Origin: Nocardioides abyssi
Lineage (GTDB): Bacteria > Actinomycetota > Actinomycetes > Propionibacteriales > Nocardioidaceae
Reading direction: 5' to 3'
Length of the DNA: 64,000 nucleotides
Assembly (NCBI RefSeq): GCF_030412915.1
Contig: NZ_JAUHJR010000008.1
Location: 1 to 64,000 of the forward strand
This document shows, piece after piece, positions 24,663-32,320 of the stretch (positions are counted from its first letter, which is position 1; every line of letters starts with the position of its first letter). The position numbers and the translations under genes were made by a program. Below the pieces are notes generated by a model, which made no database searches, was not told where the DNA came from, and worked only from the letters and a program-made list of their open reading frames with translations.

Positions 24663-25877
24663 TCAGGCCCGGCGGGCCAGCACGTAGAGCCGCTCGGTCG
24701 TCTCGCCCCGGGCTACGACCGGGCCGCGGCGGTACCATTCGACGTCGCCGAGCCCGGCCGCCTCGACGGCGGCCCGGACGTCGGCGAGGTCGTGCAGCAC
24801 GAAGTCCAGCGCCACCTCGTGGCCGAACCACTCGTCGAGGTGCCGCACCCGCTGCGGCCCACCGGTGTGCAGCGCGAGCACCAGTAGCCCGTCGGCGGCG
24901 AGCGGCCGGGCCAGCGCGGACACGGCCTCCGCCAGCTCGCCGGGTGCGAGGTGGATCAGTGAGTACCACCCCAGCACCGCCGCCCAGCCGTCCGCGGCCG
25001 GCGGTCGCACCAGGCGGCGCAGGTCGCCGACGGCGTACGTCGCGTCGGGGAAGCGGGCCTGCGCCTGCTCGACCATCGCGGGCGTGAGGTCGATGCCGGT
25101 GGCGTCGACCCCCGCCGCCGCGAGGTACGCCGCCACGTGGCCCGGCCCGCAGCCGGCCTCGACGACGGGGCGACCGGACGCGACCACGTGCTCGGCCACC
25201 CGGTCGAGCAGCCAGCGCTCGAAGGGCAGCCCGGGCAGCTCGGCGGCGAGGGCGTCGGCGTAGTCCGCGGCGATCGCCCCGTAGGCGGCGCGGACCCGGT
25301 CGTCGCGGTCCGCGGGCAGCTCGACGGCCCTGTCGGGCTCGACCGGCGCGGCGGTGTCCTCGGGGGCGCCGAGCAGGTGCCGCCAGCGGGCGTCGCGGTC
25401 ACCGCGGCGGCGGGGCAGCTCCTCGACCAGCCCGCGCGCGGCCATCCGCCGCAGGGTGTCCTCGGCGGCCTGCCGGTCGGCGAAGCCGTGCAGCCGCTCG
25501 CAGCGGGTGCGCAGCTCGCCGGGCGCCTGCGGACCGCGCAGCAGCAGCACGGTCAGCAGCGCGCGCTCGTCGCTAGCGAGGTCGAGCACCTCGTCGAGCA
25601 CCTGGTGGTACTTCAGGGTCCGCCGGCCGGTGTCGGACCAGACGATCCGCAGCAGGCCGCGGTCCTTGAGCCGGCGGCCGACCTGCTCGACCAGTGCCTC
25701 GTCGTAGTCGGTGACGGGCTCGCGGCTGCTGGTCTGGTTGCACGCCGTGCGCAGCCCGCTGAGCGTCATCGGGTAGGAGCCCGGGACGGTCACCTGCTTC
25801 TCCAGCAGGGCGCCGAGGACGCGCTGCTCCTCGGGCGCGAGCGGCTCGGGCAGGGACGTGAGCGGGGTCTCGGTCAC
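24663..25877 (-). CDS. Fusion of a YceH (DUF480)-like domain with a class I methyltransferase
   Basis: A 404-residue protein. Residues about 1-180 are a DUF480/YceH winged-helix pair: LAPEEQRVLGALLEKQVTVP, YPMTLSGLRTACNQTSSREP and VLLLRGPQAPGELRTR are textbook YceH. Residues about 200-404 are a SAM methyltransferase: VVEAGCGPGHVAAYLAAAGV (motif I), DATGIDLTPAMVEQAQARFP and a C-terminal domain. Start is GTG 25877. YceH is normally a stand-alone protein of about 200-220 residues, so the fusion is unusual. Function unknown. Convergent with the MaoC gene. Confidence 0.8.
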   Translation of the reverse strand: MTETPLTSLPEPLAPEEQRVLGALLEKQVTVPGSYPMTLSGLRTACNQTSSREPVTDYDEALVEQVGRRLKDRGLLRIVWSDTGRRTLKYHQVLDEVLDLASDERALLTVLLLRGPQAPGELRTRCERLHGFADRQAAEDTLRRMAARGLVEELPRRRGDRDARWRHLLGAPEDTAAPVEPDRAVELPADRDDRVRAAYGAIAADYADALAAELPGLPFERWLLDRVAEHVVASGRPVVEAGCGPGHVAAYLAAAGVDATGIDLTPAMVEQAQARFPDATYAVGDLRRLVRPPAADGWAAVLGWYSLIHLAPGELAEAVSALARPLAADGLLVLALHTGGPQRVRHLDEWFGHEVALDFVLHDLADVRAAVEAAGLGDVEWYRRGPVVARGETTERLYVLARRA

Positions 25878-25938
25878 GTCGGCACGATAGGCGCCCCAGC
25901 GGGGATGTCGCGGGCGGTGGCGGTTGTTGGACCGGGTG

Positions 25939-27021
25939 ATGCCCCCGTCGAAGCCACGCCCCTGGGTCCCCGAGCACGTCCTGGTCACCGCCGCCGCCGC
26001 GGAGCAGCCGCACACCGCGGAGGTGCTCCGGCGGGTCGAGGCGGCCGGCGTCGACGACGTACGGCTCCTCACCGGCAACCGCCTGACCGGCCTCACCGAG
26101 GGCTCCGAGCGCTGGGTCTACGCCCGCGCCAAGAAGACGCTCGCGCTGGTCGTCGCGCCGCCCAGCGCCATCAAGCCGCAGCCGATCCCGCCGAGCGCCG
26201 ACTGGCGCATCGACCTGGCCAAGGGGTGCCCGGCCCACTGCCAGTACTGCTACCTCGCCGGCTCCCTGACCGGTCCGCCGGTCACGCGTGCCTACGCCAA
26301 CCTCGACGACGTGCTGGCCGGCATCGGGACGCACGCCGGCCGCGGCGCGGTCACCAGCGGCACCGCCGAGCGCGACCACGAGGGCACGACGTACGAGCTG
26401 TCCTGCTACACCGACCCGCTCGGCATCGAGCACCTCACCGGCTCGCTCGCCGAGGCGGTCCGGCGCGTCGGCACCGGGGTCTACGGCGACGAGGTGTCGC
26501 TGCGGTTCACGACCAAGTTCGACGCGGTCGACGAGCTGGTCGCGCTCCCCCACGGCCGCCGCACGCGGATGCGCGTCTCGGTCAACGCCGAGGAGGTCGC
26601 CGGCCGGTTCGAGGGCGGCACGTCGCCGGTGGCGGCGCGGATCGACGCGCTGCGGCGGGTGGCCTCGGCGGGCTACCGGGTGGGGCTGACGATCGCCCCC
26701 GTCATGCCGGTCGAGGGCTGGCGCGAGCAGTACGCCGCGTTGCTGGACGCCGTGGGCACGGCGCTGGCCGACGTCCCCGACCTGGACCTGACGACCGAGG
26801 TGATCACCCACCGGTTCACGCCGGGGTCCCGCGAGGTGCTGCTCGGGTGGTACCCGCGGACCAGGCTGGAGATGGACGAGTCGGTCCGCACCGCGAAGCG
26901 CAACAAGTTCGGCGGCACCAAGTACGTCTACCCGCGGGAGACGATGGCCGAGATGCGCGGCTGGTTCACCGACGCCCTGGCCGCCCGGCTGCCGGGCGCA
27001 CCGCTCCTCTACTGGACCTGA
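25939..27021 (+). CDS. Second SPL-family radical SAM protein
   Basis: A 360-residue radical SAM protein with the motif DLAKGCPAHCQYCYLAGSLT (CX3CX2C), LRFTTKFDAVDELVALPHGR and GLTIAPVMPVEGW, and the C-terminal KRNKFGGTKYVYP of the SPL family. Spore photoproduct lyase repairs 5-thyminyl-dihydrothymine in Bacillus; relatives in non-sporulating actinobacteria have no proven substrate. It diverges from the protein at 8960 and has no small peptide gene in front. Starts at GTG 25936 or TTG 25924 are possible. Confidence 0.8.
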   Translation: MPPSKPRPWVPEHVLVTAAAAEQPHTAEVLRRVEAAGVDDVRLLTGNRLTGLTEGSERWVYARAKKTLALVVAPPSAIKPQPIPPSADWRIDLAKGCPAHCQYCYLAGSLTGPPVTRAYANLDDVLAGIGTHAGRGAVTSGTAERDHEGTTYELSCYTDPLGIEHLTGSLAEAVRRVGTGVYGDEVSLRFTTKFDAVDELVALPHGRRTRMRVSVNAEEVAGRFEGGTSPVAARIDALRRVASAGYRVGLTIAPVMPVEGWREQYAALLDAVGTALADVPDLDLTTEVITHRFTPGSREVLLGWYPRTRLEMDESVRTAKRNKFGGTKYVYPRETMAEMRGWFTDALAARLPGAPLLYWT

Positions 27022-27177
27022 GGATGGTGCCGCCCAGCCCCCACGGTGCTACTGTCGATGATGTTGAAGGGGGTTCTCCCCACCTGGTGGTCGATCTGGC
27101 CGCCGAGCTCATCGCTTGTCCTTGGTTTTCTTCGTCTCGCACGTCGGTATCAGGCGCCTCGCTTTGTCTTCAGCCCC

Positions 27178-27203
27178 GCGGCGGGCAACAGGTCGCCCGC
27201 CGC
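27178..27203 (+). promoter_or_regulatory. Hairpin in the cold-shock mRNA leader
   Basis: GCGGCGGGC (27178-27186) pairs perfectly with GCCCGCCGC (27195-27203), and the ribosome-binding GAAGGA begins nine bases later. The leader before the cold-shock gene is long (up to about 200 bases after the preceding stop), as in other csp mRNAs. Temperature control by leader folding is plausible but inferred. Confidence 0.5.
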
Positions 27204-27226
27204 TACCGACACGAAGGAAATGCATC

Positions 27227-27430
27227 ATGACCAACGGCACCGTGAAGTGGTTCAGCGACGACAAGGGCTTCGGCTTCATCGCGCAGGAGGGTGGCGGCGC
27301 TGACGTGTTCGTCCACCACAGCAACATCCAGGGCAACGGCTACAAGTCCCTCAAGGACGACCAGAAGGTCGAGTTCGACGTCGTCGCCGGCCCCAAGGGC
27401 CCGCAGGCGGAGAACGTCCGCGCTGTCTGA
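27227..27430 (+). CDS. Cold-shock protein (CspA family)
   Basis: A 67-residue cold-shock domain protein. RNP1 is KGFGFIAQ and RNP2 is VFVHHSNI; the start [13 protein letters not shown] and end [10 protein letters not shown] are typical of actinobacterial CspA. It binds single-stranded RNA/DNA and is expected to act as an RNA chaperone. Single gene with a GAAGGA ribosome-binding site and a strong terminator. Confidence 0.95.
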   Translation: MTNGTVKWFSDDKGFGFIAQEGGGADVFVHHSNIQGNGYKSLKDDQKVEFDVVAGPKGPQAENVRAV

Positions 27431-27454
27431 GCCTCTGGCTCCCACACGCTTCGT

Positions 27455-27496
27455 CGAAGGGCGGCTCCCCGGTCACGCACCGGGGGCCGCCCTTCG
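27455..27496 (+). terminator. Terminator of the cold-shock gene
   Basis: A long GC-rich stem: CGAAGGGCGGC at 27455-27465 pairs with 27486-27496, continued by CCCCGGT/ACCGGGG inside with a one-base bulge. It lies 24 bases after the stop and just before the convergent 2H gene. Confidence 0.8.
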
Positions 27497-27511
27497 GCCA
27501 TTTCAGGCGGC

Positions 27512-28015
27512 TCACCAGCCGGCGACGGTGGTGACCCGGCCGGCGTCGGGGTCCCAGCGGCGCAGCCGGGTGAAGGTGAGCACGACGTCCTCGTGACCGA
27601 GCACGTCGACGGCCCGCTGGGCGTCGGCGCGGTCGAGCCGACGGGCCAGGGTCACGTGCGGGAGCCAGCCGAGGTGGGCGCGGTCGGGCACCTGGACGCG
27701 CACGGCGAGCACGCGGCGTACGACGTCGTCGTCGATGTCGAGCGCGCGGGCCACCGTCAGCCGCTCCCCGCCGAGCAGCAGCAGGCCCGCCGACCGCGCG
27801 CGGAACGGCAGCAGCGACCCGAGCCGCGCGGCGGCCACGTCGATCGCGGCGTCGGGCAGCTCGGGCGCGGAGACGACGGTCAGGTGCGGCGCGTTGGTCG
27901 CCCCGCGGTGGTCCAGCTGGGACGGGAGCCCGGCGTCGCGGAGCCGCTGCCAGTCGTGGCGGACGGCCTCCAGGCCGGCCTCGTCGGGCACCAGCTCGAG
28001 CGCGTGCAGCGGCAT
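27512..28015 (-). CDS. 2H phosphoesterase (2'-5' RNA ligase family)
   Basis: A 167-residue two-histidine phosphoesterase with both H-x-T motifs, APHLTVVSAPE and LPHVTLARRLD, at the expected spacing. Members act on 2',3'-cyclic or 2'-5' phosphodiesters of RNA or nucleotides. The start MPLHALELVPDEAGLEAV is typical. It lies directly downstream of the interrupted photolyase-like gene and could have been co-transcribed with it before prophage insertion. Confidence 0.82.
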   Translation of the reverse strand: MPLHALELVPDEAGLEAVRHDWQRLRDAGLPSQLDHRGATNAPHLTVVSAPELPDAAIDVAAARLGSLLPFRARSAGLLLLGGERLTVARALDIDDDVVRRVLAVRVQVPDRAHLGWLPHVTLARRLDRADAQRAVDVLGHEDVVLTFTRLRRWDPDAGRVTTVAGW

Positions 28016-28028
28016 CAGGCCAGCACCC

Positions 28029-28340
28029 TCAGGCCAGCCACGTCTGGGCCCGGCGGGTGTGGCCGGCCTTGGTCGCCGGCTCCATGCCGTCGTACAGCCG
28101 GGCGATCATCTGCGAGCGCGGGTTGCGCGCGAACACGTCCTGGTGGTCCCTCACGAAGGTCCAGTAGAGCGCGTCCCAGTCCGCCCGCCACTCGCCGGGG
28201 CCGAAGTCGCTCATCTTCCGCAGGTAGTTCGACCCCGAGACGTAGGGCTTGGTCACGATCGCCTCGCCGGCCGCGAACTGCGACATGCCGTAGACGTTGG
28301 GCACCATCACCCAGTCGTAGGCGTCGATACCACGTACCAT
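28029..28340 (-). pseudogene. 3' fragment of a cryptochrome/photolyase-related gene, cut by the prophage
   Basis: The remaining 100 or so residues, from IDAYDWVMVPNVYGMSQFAA to NPRSQMIARLYDGMEPATKA, are the C-terminal end of the FAD-binding part of the deoxyribodipyrimidine photolyase-related family, whose full members are about 500 residues. The upstream 400 or so residues are absent: the reading frame enters prophage DNA at about 28,328 and the first codons (ATG at 28340) are phage-derived. The missing 5' part should lie at the far end of the prophage, outside the window. Confidence 0.85.
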
Positions 28341-28389
28341 CTATTCACTCGACTCTGCGTAGGTGTAGGGACGATAGGGAGGTTCGGGC
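28320..28389. other. Left prophage junction (attL region)
   Basis: Host coding sequence for the photolyase-like protein stops matching its family just before the conserved IDAYDW codons (about 28,325-28,331). The integrase ATG follows at 28390. Base composition also drops here. The short core shared with attR cannot be defined because attR is outside the window. Confidence 0.75.
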
Positions 28390-29880
28390 ATGGAAGCCGC
28401 GTTCTACGGTCGCATCAGCGCAGACCACGCAGGACAGGGACTTGGCGTACAGCGTCAGTTGGAGGACTGCACACGCAAGGCTACGGCTCTGGGGTGGACG
28501 CTCCCCGAGTCCTTGCACTTCGTAGACAACGACGTGTCCTCATCCAAGGGTGACCCGCGTCCTGCCTATGACGCCCTCATGGCTGCAATCTCGGCAGGCA
28601 CCGTCAAGGCTCTTGTGGTCTACGACCTTGACCGGCTCACCCGTCGTCCCATCGAACTTGAACAGTTCATGGCTCTGGTGGACTCCACTGGCGTCCTGCT
28701 TGCCAACGTCTCTGGTGACGTGGACCTGACTACGGCCAACGGTCAGATGCTCGCCCGCATCAAGGGTGCGGTGGCAGCACAGGAGGCACGACGTATCAGC
28801 GAACGCGTCAAGCGCCAGAAGCAGCAGCGGGCAGAGTCGGGTCTTGCCAACGGTCAGCGGTACCGGACCTACGGCTACAACCGTGACTGGTCTGTCGTCC
28901 CTGAGGAAGCAGCGGTGGTCAAGGAGGTGTTTGAGCGGGCAGCAGCCGGTGAGGCCAAGCACTCCATCACCCGTGACCTACAAGCCCGTGGCATCACCAC
29001 GACCGCAGGCGGTACGTGGCGACCCATCCAGACGACCAGACTCCTTCGGACTGCCAAGTACGCCGGTTTGCAGATTCGCAACGGTGAGGTCATCGGCAAG
29101 GCAGCCGTCAAGCCCATCATCACCGAAGCCATGTTTGAGGCTGTCCAGACTCCCGTTAAGGGTCGGACAACCAATACCCGCAAGTATCTTGCTAGCGGGA
29201 TTCTGGTGTGCTCTTTGTGTGAGCAGAAGATGACTGGTGCCTCTGATGCCCGTGGGAACAAGCGGTACCGGTGCGACCCCAACACAGGTGGCTGTGGACG
29301 TATGTCCATTAAGGCTGAGTGGATTGACGACCTGCTTGACCGCTACATGAGCCACATCGTCATGCATGATTATCTAGAGGCTCAGGAATCCCAGCCGGAG
29401 CCGGTAGAGGATAACCGCCTTGCTGAGATTGATGCCGAGATTGAATATATCCGTAACAACGTCATTGAACTTGAAGACCGCGTGGAAATGGTCAATGAGG
29501 CACGTAAGCGACGTAGGGCTATTGTTGCGGAACAGGCTGCTTCTCTTTCTACCCCCGCTCCCCTAACTTGGGATGCTATTCAGCACTACGACGAAGCGGA
29601 CGTGACGGCCAAGGCTGCACGCATCAAGACCCGTATTAAGTACATCTTCCTGCAACCGGGCAAGCGGGGTAGGCAGACAAAGTTGGACCTCAACCGCCTA
29701 GTGGTCGTTATGTGGGACGGTCGCAAGGTACCGGGTCAGGCTATTGACGTAGACGATGTACGCCCCCGGATGAAGTCTGGCGTACCGCCCGAGTTGGTGG
29801 AAGTCGAAATCATCAACAAAGCCACTGGCGAGGTTGTCAGCACGACCAAGGTCTTGAATGACCCGACAATCCCAGAATAA
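28390..29880 (+). CDS. int: Large serine integrase
   Basis: A 496-residue large serine recombinase that would integrate the phage at the adjacent att site. The catalytic domain starts MEAAFYGRISADHAGQGLGV with nucleophile Ser10 in YGRIS; VYDLDRLTRRPIELEQFM follows. The recombinase domain (KRQKQQRAESGLANGQRYRT onward) is followed by a zinc-ribbon with CSLCEQKM and YRCDPNTGGCG. A coiled-coil region (EYIRNNVIELEDRVEMVNEA) and a long C-terminal tail complete the layout. GGGAGG precedes the ATG. Immediate neighbour of the interrupted host gene, as expected. Confidence 0.95.
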   Translation: MEAAFYGRISADHAGQGLGVQRQLEDCTRKATALGWTLPESLHFVDNDVSSSKGDPRPAYDALMAAISAGTVKALVVYDLDRLTRRPIELEQFMALVDSTGVLLANVSGDVDLTTANGQMLARIKGAVAAQEARRISERVKRQKQQRAESGLANGQRYRTYGYNRDWSVVPEEAAVVKEVFERAAAGEAKHSITRDLQARGITTTAGGTWRPIQTTRLLRTAKYAGLQIRNGEVIGKAAVKPIITEAMFEAVQTPVKGRTTNTRKYLASGILVCSLCEQKMTGASDARGNKRYRCDPNTGGCGRMSIKAEWIDDLLDRYMSHIVMHDYLEAQESQPEPVEDNRLAEIDAEIEYIRNNVIELEDRVEMVNEARKRRRAIVAEQAASLSTPAPLTWDAIQHYDEADVTAKAARIKTRIKYIFLQPGKRGRQTKLDLNRLVVVMWDGRKVPGQAIDVDDVRPRMKSGVPPELVEVEIINKATGEVVSTTKVLNDPTIPE

Positions 29881-29890
29881 CTCTCCTAAC

Positions 29891-29922
29891 TTGACAAGAG
29901 AGTCCTACTATGATATAGTAGG
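29891..29922 (+). promoter_or_regulatory. Sigma70-type promoter with palindromic operator over the -10
   Basis: TTGACA (29891-29896), a 17-base spacer and TATAGT (29914-29919) form a near-consensus promoter. The perfect inverted repeat CCTACTA (29904-29910) and TAGTAGG (29916-29922) straddles the -10. It lies 28 bases upstream of the ribbon-helix-helix gene, whose product is the likely ligand. Confidence 0.8.
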
Positions 29923-29949
29923 TATATACCAAGAAGTGAGGTAGAGATT

Positions 29950-30093
29950 ATGGCTGGAAACAAGACCAATCGCATTCAGGTGATGTTGGACGACGAAACG
30001 CTAGACGCCTTGAAGAAGGCAGCGAAAGCCGACAAGCGAACGCTTAGCGAATATATCCGTCTTCTGATTGAAGACCACCTGAATATCAGTTGA
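29950..30093 (+). CDS. Ribbon-helix-helix DNA-binding protein
   Basis: A 47-residue Arc/CopG-type protein: NRIQVMLDDETLDALKKAAK is the beta strand and first helix, and DKRTLSEYIRLLIEDHL the second helix. Proteins of this size bind palindromic operators as dimers. The promoter just upstream carries a palindrome across its -10 box, suggesting autorepression. Its position after the integrase makes it a candidate lysogeny regulator or recombination directionality factor; neither is shown by sequence. Confidence 0.8.
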   Translation: MAGNKTNRIQVMLDDETLDALKKAAKADKRTLSEYIRLLIEDHLNIS

Positions 30094-30154
30094 GCCGCTG
30101 GCAGGCCGGTATAAAGTCTGCCAACAACAATAACAAGAATAGGAATGATTATGG

Positions 30155-30316
30155 ATGGAAAGAGAAGAAAGTTGGGACGTTCGTATTGAACGAATGAAGT
30201 TCAGAGCAGAGACCATGCTTGCAATGGTTGATGAACTAGAAAGAATCGAAACTACAGCAGCCAATAGGAGTCTATGGGGACGACTATTCAACAATAACAA
30301 CAAGGAGAACAAGTAA
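30155..30316 (+). CDS. Small charged phage protein
   Basis: A 53-residue protein (begins MEREESWDVRIERMKFRAET, ends in an Asn/Lys-rich tail). It has a predicted amphipathic helix through LAMVDELERIETTAANRSL. AGGA lies ten bases upstream of the ATG. Its stop overlaps the ATG of the next gene (TAATG), so it is coupled to the exported-protein gene. Family unknown. Confidence 0.65.
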   Translation: MEREESWDVRIERMKFRAETMLAMVDELERIETTAANRSLWGRLFNNNNKENK

Positions 30317-30708
30317 TGATTAAGAAGACAGTAGTAGCACTAGTATTGATGTTTGCCCTTATGGGCTTTTCAACTCCTACCGCCGCATTCGCGGAAGAGC
30401 CGGTAAAGGAATACGGAATCTCGGTCATTGAACCGACAAACAATGTAGTGAAGCAGGGCGGACGTATTTATATCGCCGGTAAGGTTGCACCGTTCCAGAA
30501 GGTGACGGTACGAATGTTCAGGAACGACGGCAAGCACATCATTCACACCACCTTGCAGACTGACCAGACCGGTATTGTCTACACGTGGTTTAACATTCGC
30601 CCCAAGGCCAAGCCGGATATTTATAGGCTCTCAACGCTTGCCTACGGTGCTAACCAGCCAAGCACAGTTGACCTATTCAACATCACCGTTAAGAAGGTAA
30701 AGCGATGA
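30316..30708 (+). CDS. Secreted phage protein, possible lysogenic conversion factor
   Basis: A 130-residue protein with a clear Sec signal peptide: MIKKTV, a hydrophobic core VALVLMFALMGF and a cleavage site near TAAFA-EEP. The mature part (about 104 residues) looks all-beta, with GGRIYIAGKVAPFQKVTVRM resembling an Ig-like domain. Expression from the prophage end next to the integrase suggests it is made in the lysogen and acts at the cell surface. No family recognised. Confidence 0.7.
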   Translation: MIKKTVVALVLMFALMGFSTPTAAFAEEPVKEYGISVIEPTNNVVKQGGRIYIAGKVAPFQKVTVRMFRNDGKHIIHTTLQTDQTGIVYTWFNIRPKAKPDIYRLSTLAYGANQPSTVDLFNITVKKVKR

Positions 30709-31460
30709 AGAAGATGATTGCGGCACTGGCCGTTATGGCTATGTTTGCTACTGGATGCAGCAACGGTAGCGCGGACAATACTAGAACGGCTGAGGTTTCT
30801 ACCTCTACCGCCGCTCCTGTGCAGTACGACGAATCAGCAATCGTAAAGCACATCGGGGCAGTAGAGAGTGACTTCGGTTCGTGGTTCATCACCACCGATA
30901 ATCTCGTGGAATGCGAGATTGCCGTAATCTTGACTACTGAGGTTGAGGTATCGACCTACGCCGATGCTGGCGACAACGTAGCGACCAACCCTGACGGCAC
31001 AGCCGGGGTAAAGATTGTGGCCCCTGAGGGTGCTACTTGTAATGAGGAACTGACTAAGCGACTGTCTACGTTCCCTGACGGTGAGCCTTATTCGTCCGGG
31101 CCGGTAGAGGGTGAGGACGGAGACGCGGGCATGGTTCCGCCTACTCCCGAAGCAGAGATTGAGACGCAGGCACAGACTTACACCAACTCCTTTCTGACCG
31201 GTGATGGTCAGGCTGCCTACGCGGTCTTCTCTAAGCGTTGCCAAGGTGAGGTTGACCGTAACTACTTCATTGGAATCACTCTGGCTGCCAAGAGCCAGTA
31301 CGGCAAGGCTGCTCCGTTCGAATCCTTCAAGGCAGACGTTAAGGGGAATAAGGCAACCGTGTCCTACACCTTTGCTGACTACCCTGAGTTGAACCAGACC
31401 GATGAGGCATGGGTCAATGAGAACGGCTTGTGGCTGCTTGACGACTGCCCTGCTGTATAG
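30705..31460 (+). CDS. Phage-encoded lipoprotein
   Basis: A 251-residue lipoprotein: MKKMIAALAVMAMFATGCSN has a lipobox (ATGC) with the lipidated Cys at residue 18. A Ser/Thr/Asp-rich linker follows. The central region has conserved-looking Cys (VECEIAVILT, GATCNEELTK) and the C-terminal about 90 residues (AYAVFSKRCQGEVD to GLWLLDDCPAV) resemble a small NTF2/DUF4878-like domain. It overlaps the secreted protein gene by four bases. Superinfection exclusion or surface alteration are plausible roles, by position only. Confidence 0.7.
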   Translation: MKKMIAALAVMAMFATGCSNGSADNTRTAEVSTSTAAPVQYDESAIVKHIGAVESDFGSWFITTDNLVECEIAVILTTEVEVSTYADAGDNVATNPDGTAGVKIVAPEGATCNEELTKRLSTFPDGEPYSSGPVEGEDGDAGMVPPTPEAEIETQAQTYTNSFLTGDGQAAYAVFSKRCQGEVDRNYFIGITLAAKSQYGKAAPFESFKADVKGNKATVSYTFADYPELNQTDEAWVNENGLWLLDDCPAV

Positions 31461-31480
31461 CCCCTAGAACGCACAAAAAG

Positions 31481-31531
31481 GCCCCGTACAGGCCCTAGCA
31501 TTAGTTTGCTGAGGGATTCCCTGTACGGGGC
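31481..31531. terminator. Bidirectional terminator between converging phage transcripts
   Basis: GCCCCGTACAGG at 31481-31492 pairs perfectly with 31520-31531. AAAAAG precedes and CTCTTTTATTT follows, so it can stop the rightward lipoprotein transcript and the long leftward late transcript. Confidence 0.85.
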
Positions 31532-31535
31532 TCTT

Positions 31536-31919
31536 TTATTTGCTACCGCGCTCTTCTTCTTGAATACGCTTGATGGTCTCTTCGGGTAGTTCTCCACCCA
31601 TCTTGACAACGATGATGCGTAGCAGGGCAACTTGCTCTTCGGCCTCAAAGGCACGCTTGCGCCACTCGCTGACTTCTTCCTCAACTACGTCAAGACGTGT
31701 CTGGCAGTCCTTGTGGGTGTCTTGCAACTGCTTAATCTGTTCTCTGTAGTCCGCGTTCATATCCAGTTGGGCCTTGGACTTTTCAGCACCACGGTTCCAC
31801 CATCGTTCGGCATACTTTAATCCGATACCGCCGAATAGCGTTCCGGCTAGTGCCAGCCAACCGGCTGGGATAGATGCCAAAGTGGACTTGATGCCCATGA
31901 CAATTAGGAAGGCTTCCAT
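31536..31919 (-). CDS. Membrane-anchored coiled-coil protein, lysis region
   Basis: A 127-residue protein with one N-terminal transmembrane segment (WLALAGTLFGGIGLKYAERW region) and a long charged coiled coil (REQIKQLQDTHKDCQTRLDV through EEQVALLRIIVV). This single-TM plus coiled-coil layout resembles spanin-like or holin-accessory proteins in actinophage lysis cassettes, but no family motif is evident. Last gene of the leftward late operon. Confidence 0.6.
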   Translation of the reverse strand: MEAFLIVMGIKSTLASIPAGWLALAGTLFGGIGLKYAERWWNRGAEKSKAQLDMNADYREQIKQLQDTHKDCQTRLDVVEEEVSEWRKRAFEAEEQVALLRIIVVKMGGELPEETIKRIQEEERGSK

Positions 31920-32320
31920 TAGGCAACACGCTGCCTGTGAACATAATTCTGTTCAATGTATACGACGGCCATAATCAGGGCCACTACAAGCAGCGGTACC
32001 CATGAGATAGAAGCCAGTCCGGTGACGAACATACGAACCAGACAGTTGAAGCAGTAGTACAAGAACAAACAGAACGCACCAACGGCAATATGTCTAGCGT
32101 CACCGGTCTTAACGGCTCGCAGACCCGGAAGACTCATGCACAGCATCAGCAGACCGCTGAGGCTTGTTACCAACCCAAGTGAGTTGAATGATGGTCCAAA
32201 GAATGGGTCATAGAACGGTGTGAATACCCACAGTGCTGAGAAGAACAAGAAAACAGCAACGATGCCGACAATTGTTCTTGCAGGCTCAGTGCGGCTGTAC
32301 CGTAGTAGTCTCTTCGGCAT
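31919..32320 (-). CDS. Phage membrane protein, lysis region
   Basis: A 133-residue protein with about four hydrophobic helices (TIVGIVAVFLFFSALWVF, LGLVTSLSGLLMLCMSL, IAVGAFCLFLYYCFNCLV, VPLLVVALIMAVVYI). I start at ATG 32320 (MPKRLLRYSRTEPARTIV); a longer reading from 32398 overlaps the holin gene extensively. Function unknown; location between a holin and a coiled-coil membrane protein suggests a role in lysis. Confidence 0.6.
   Translation of the reverse strand: MPKRLLRYSRTEPARTIVGIVAVFLFFSALWVFTPFYDPFFGPSFNSLGLVTSLSGLLMLCMSLPGLRAVKTGDARHIAVGAFCLFLYYCFNCLVRMFVTGLASISWVPLLVVALIMAVVYIEQNYVHRQRVA

Noticed and set aside
24657-24673. Six-base hairpin between the MaoC gene and the YceH fusion
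   Set aside because: Short stem, overlaps the stop codon and has no T-tract, so I do not call it a terminator.
27735-28553. Long plus-strand reading frame running across the host/prophage junction
   Set aside because: It is antisense to the 2H and photolyase-like genes and runs out of frame into the integrase gene; no family sequence.
30096-30123. TGGCAG/CTGCCA hairpin after the ribbon-helix-helix gene
   Set aside because: Six-base stem with a long loop and no T-run; too weak to call.
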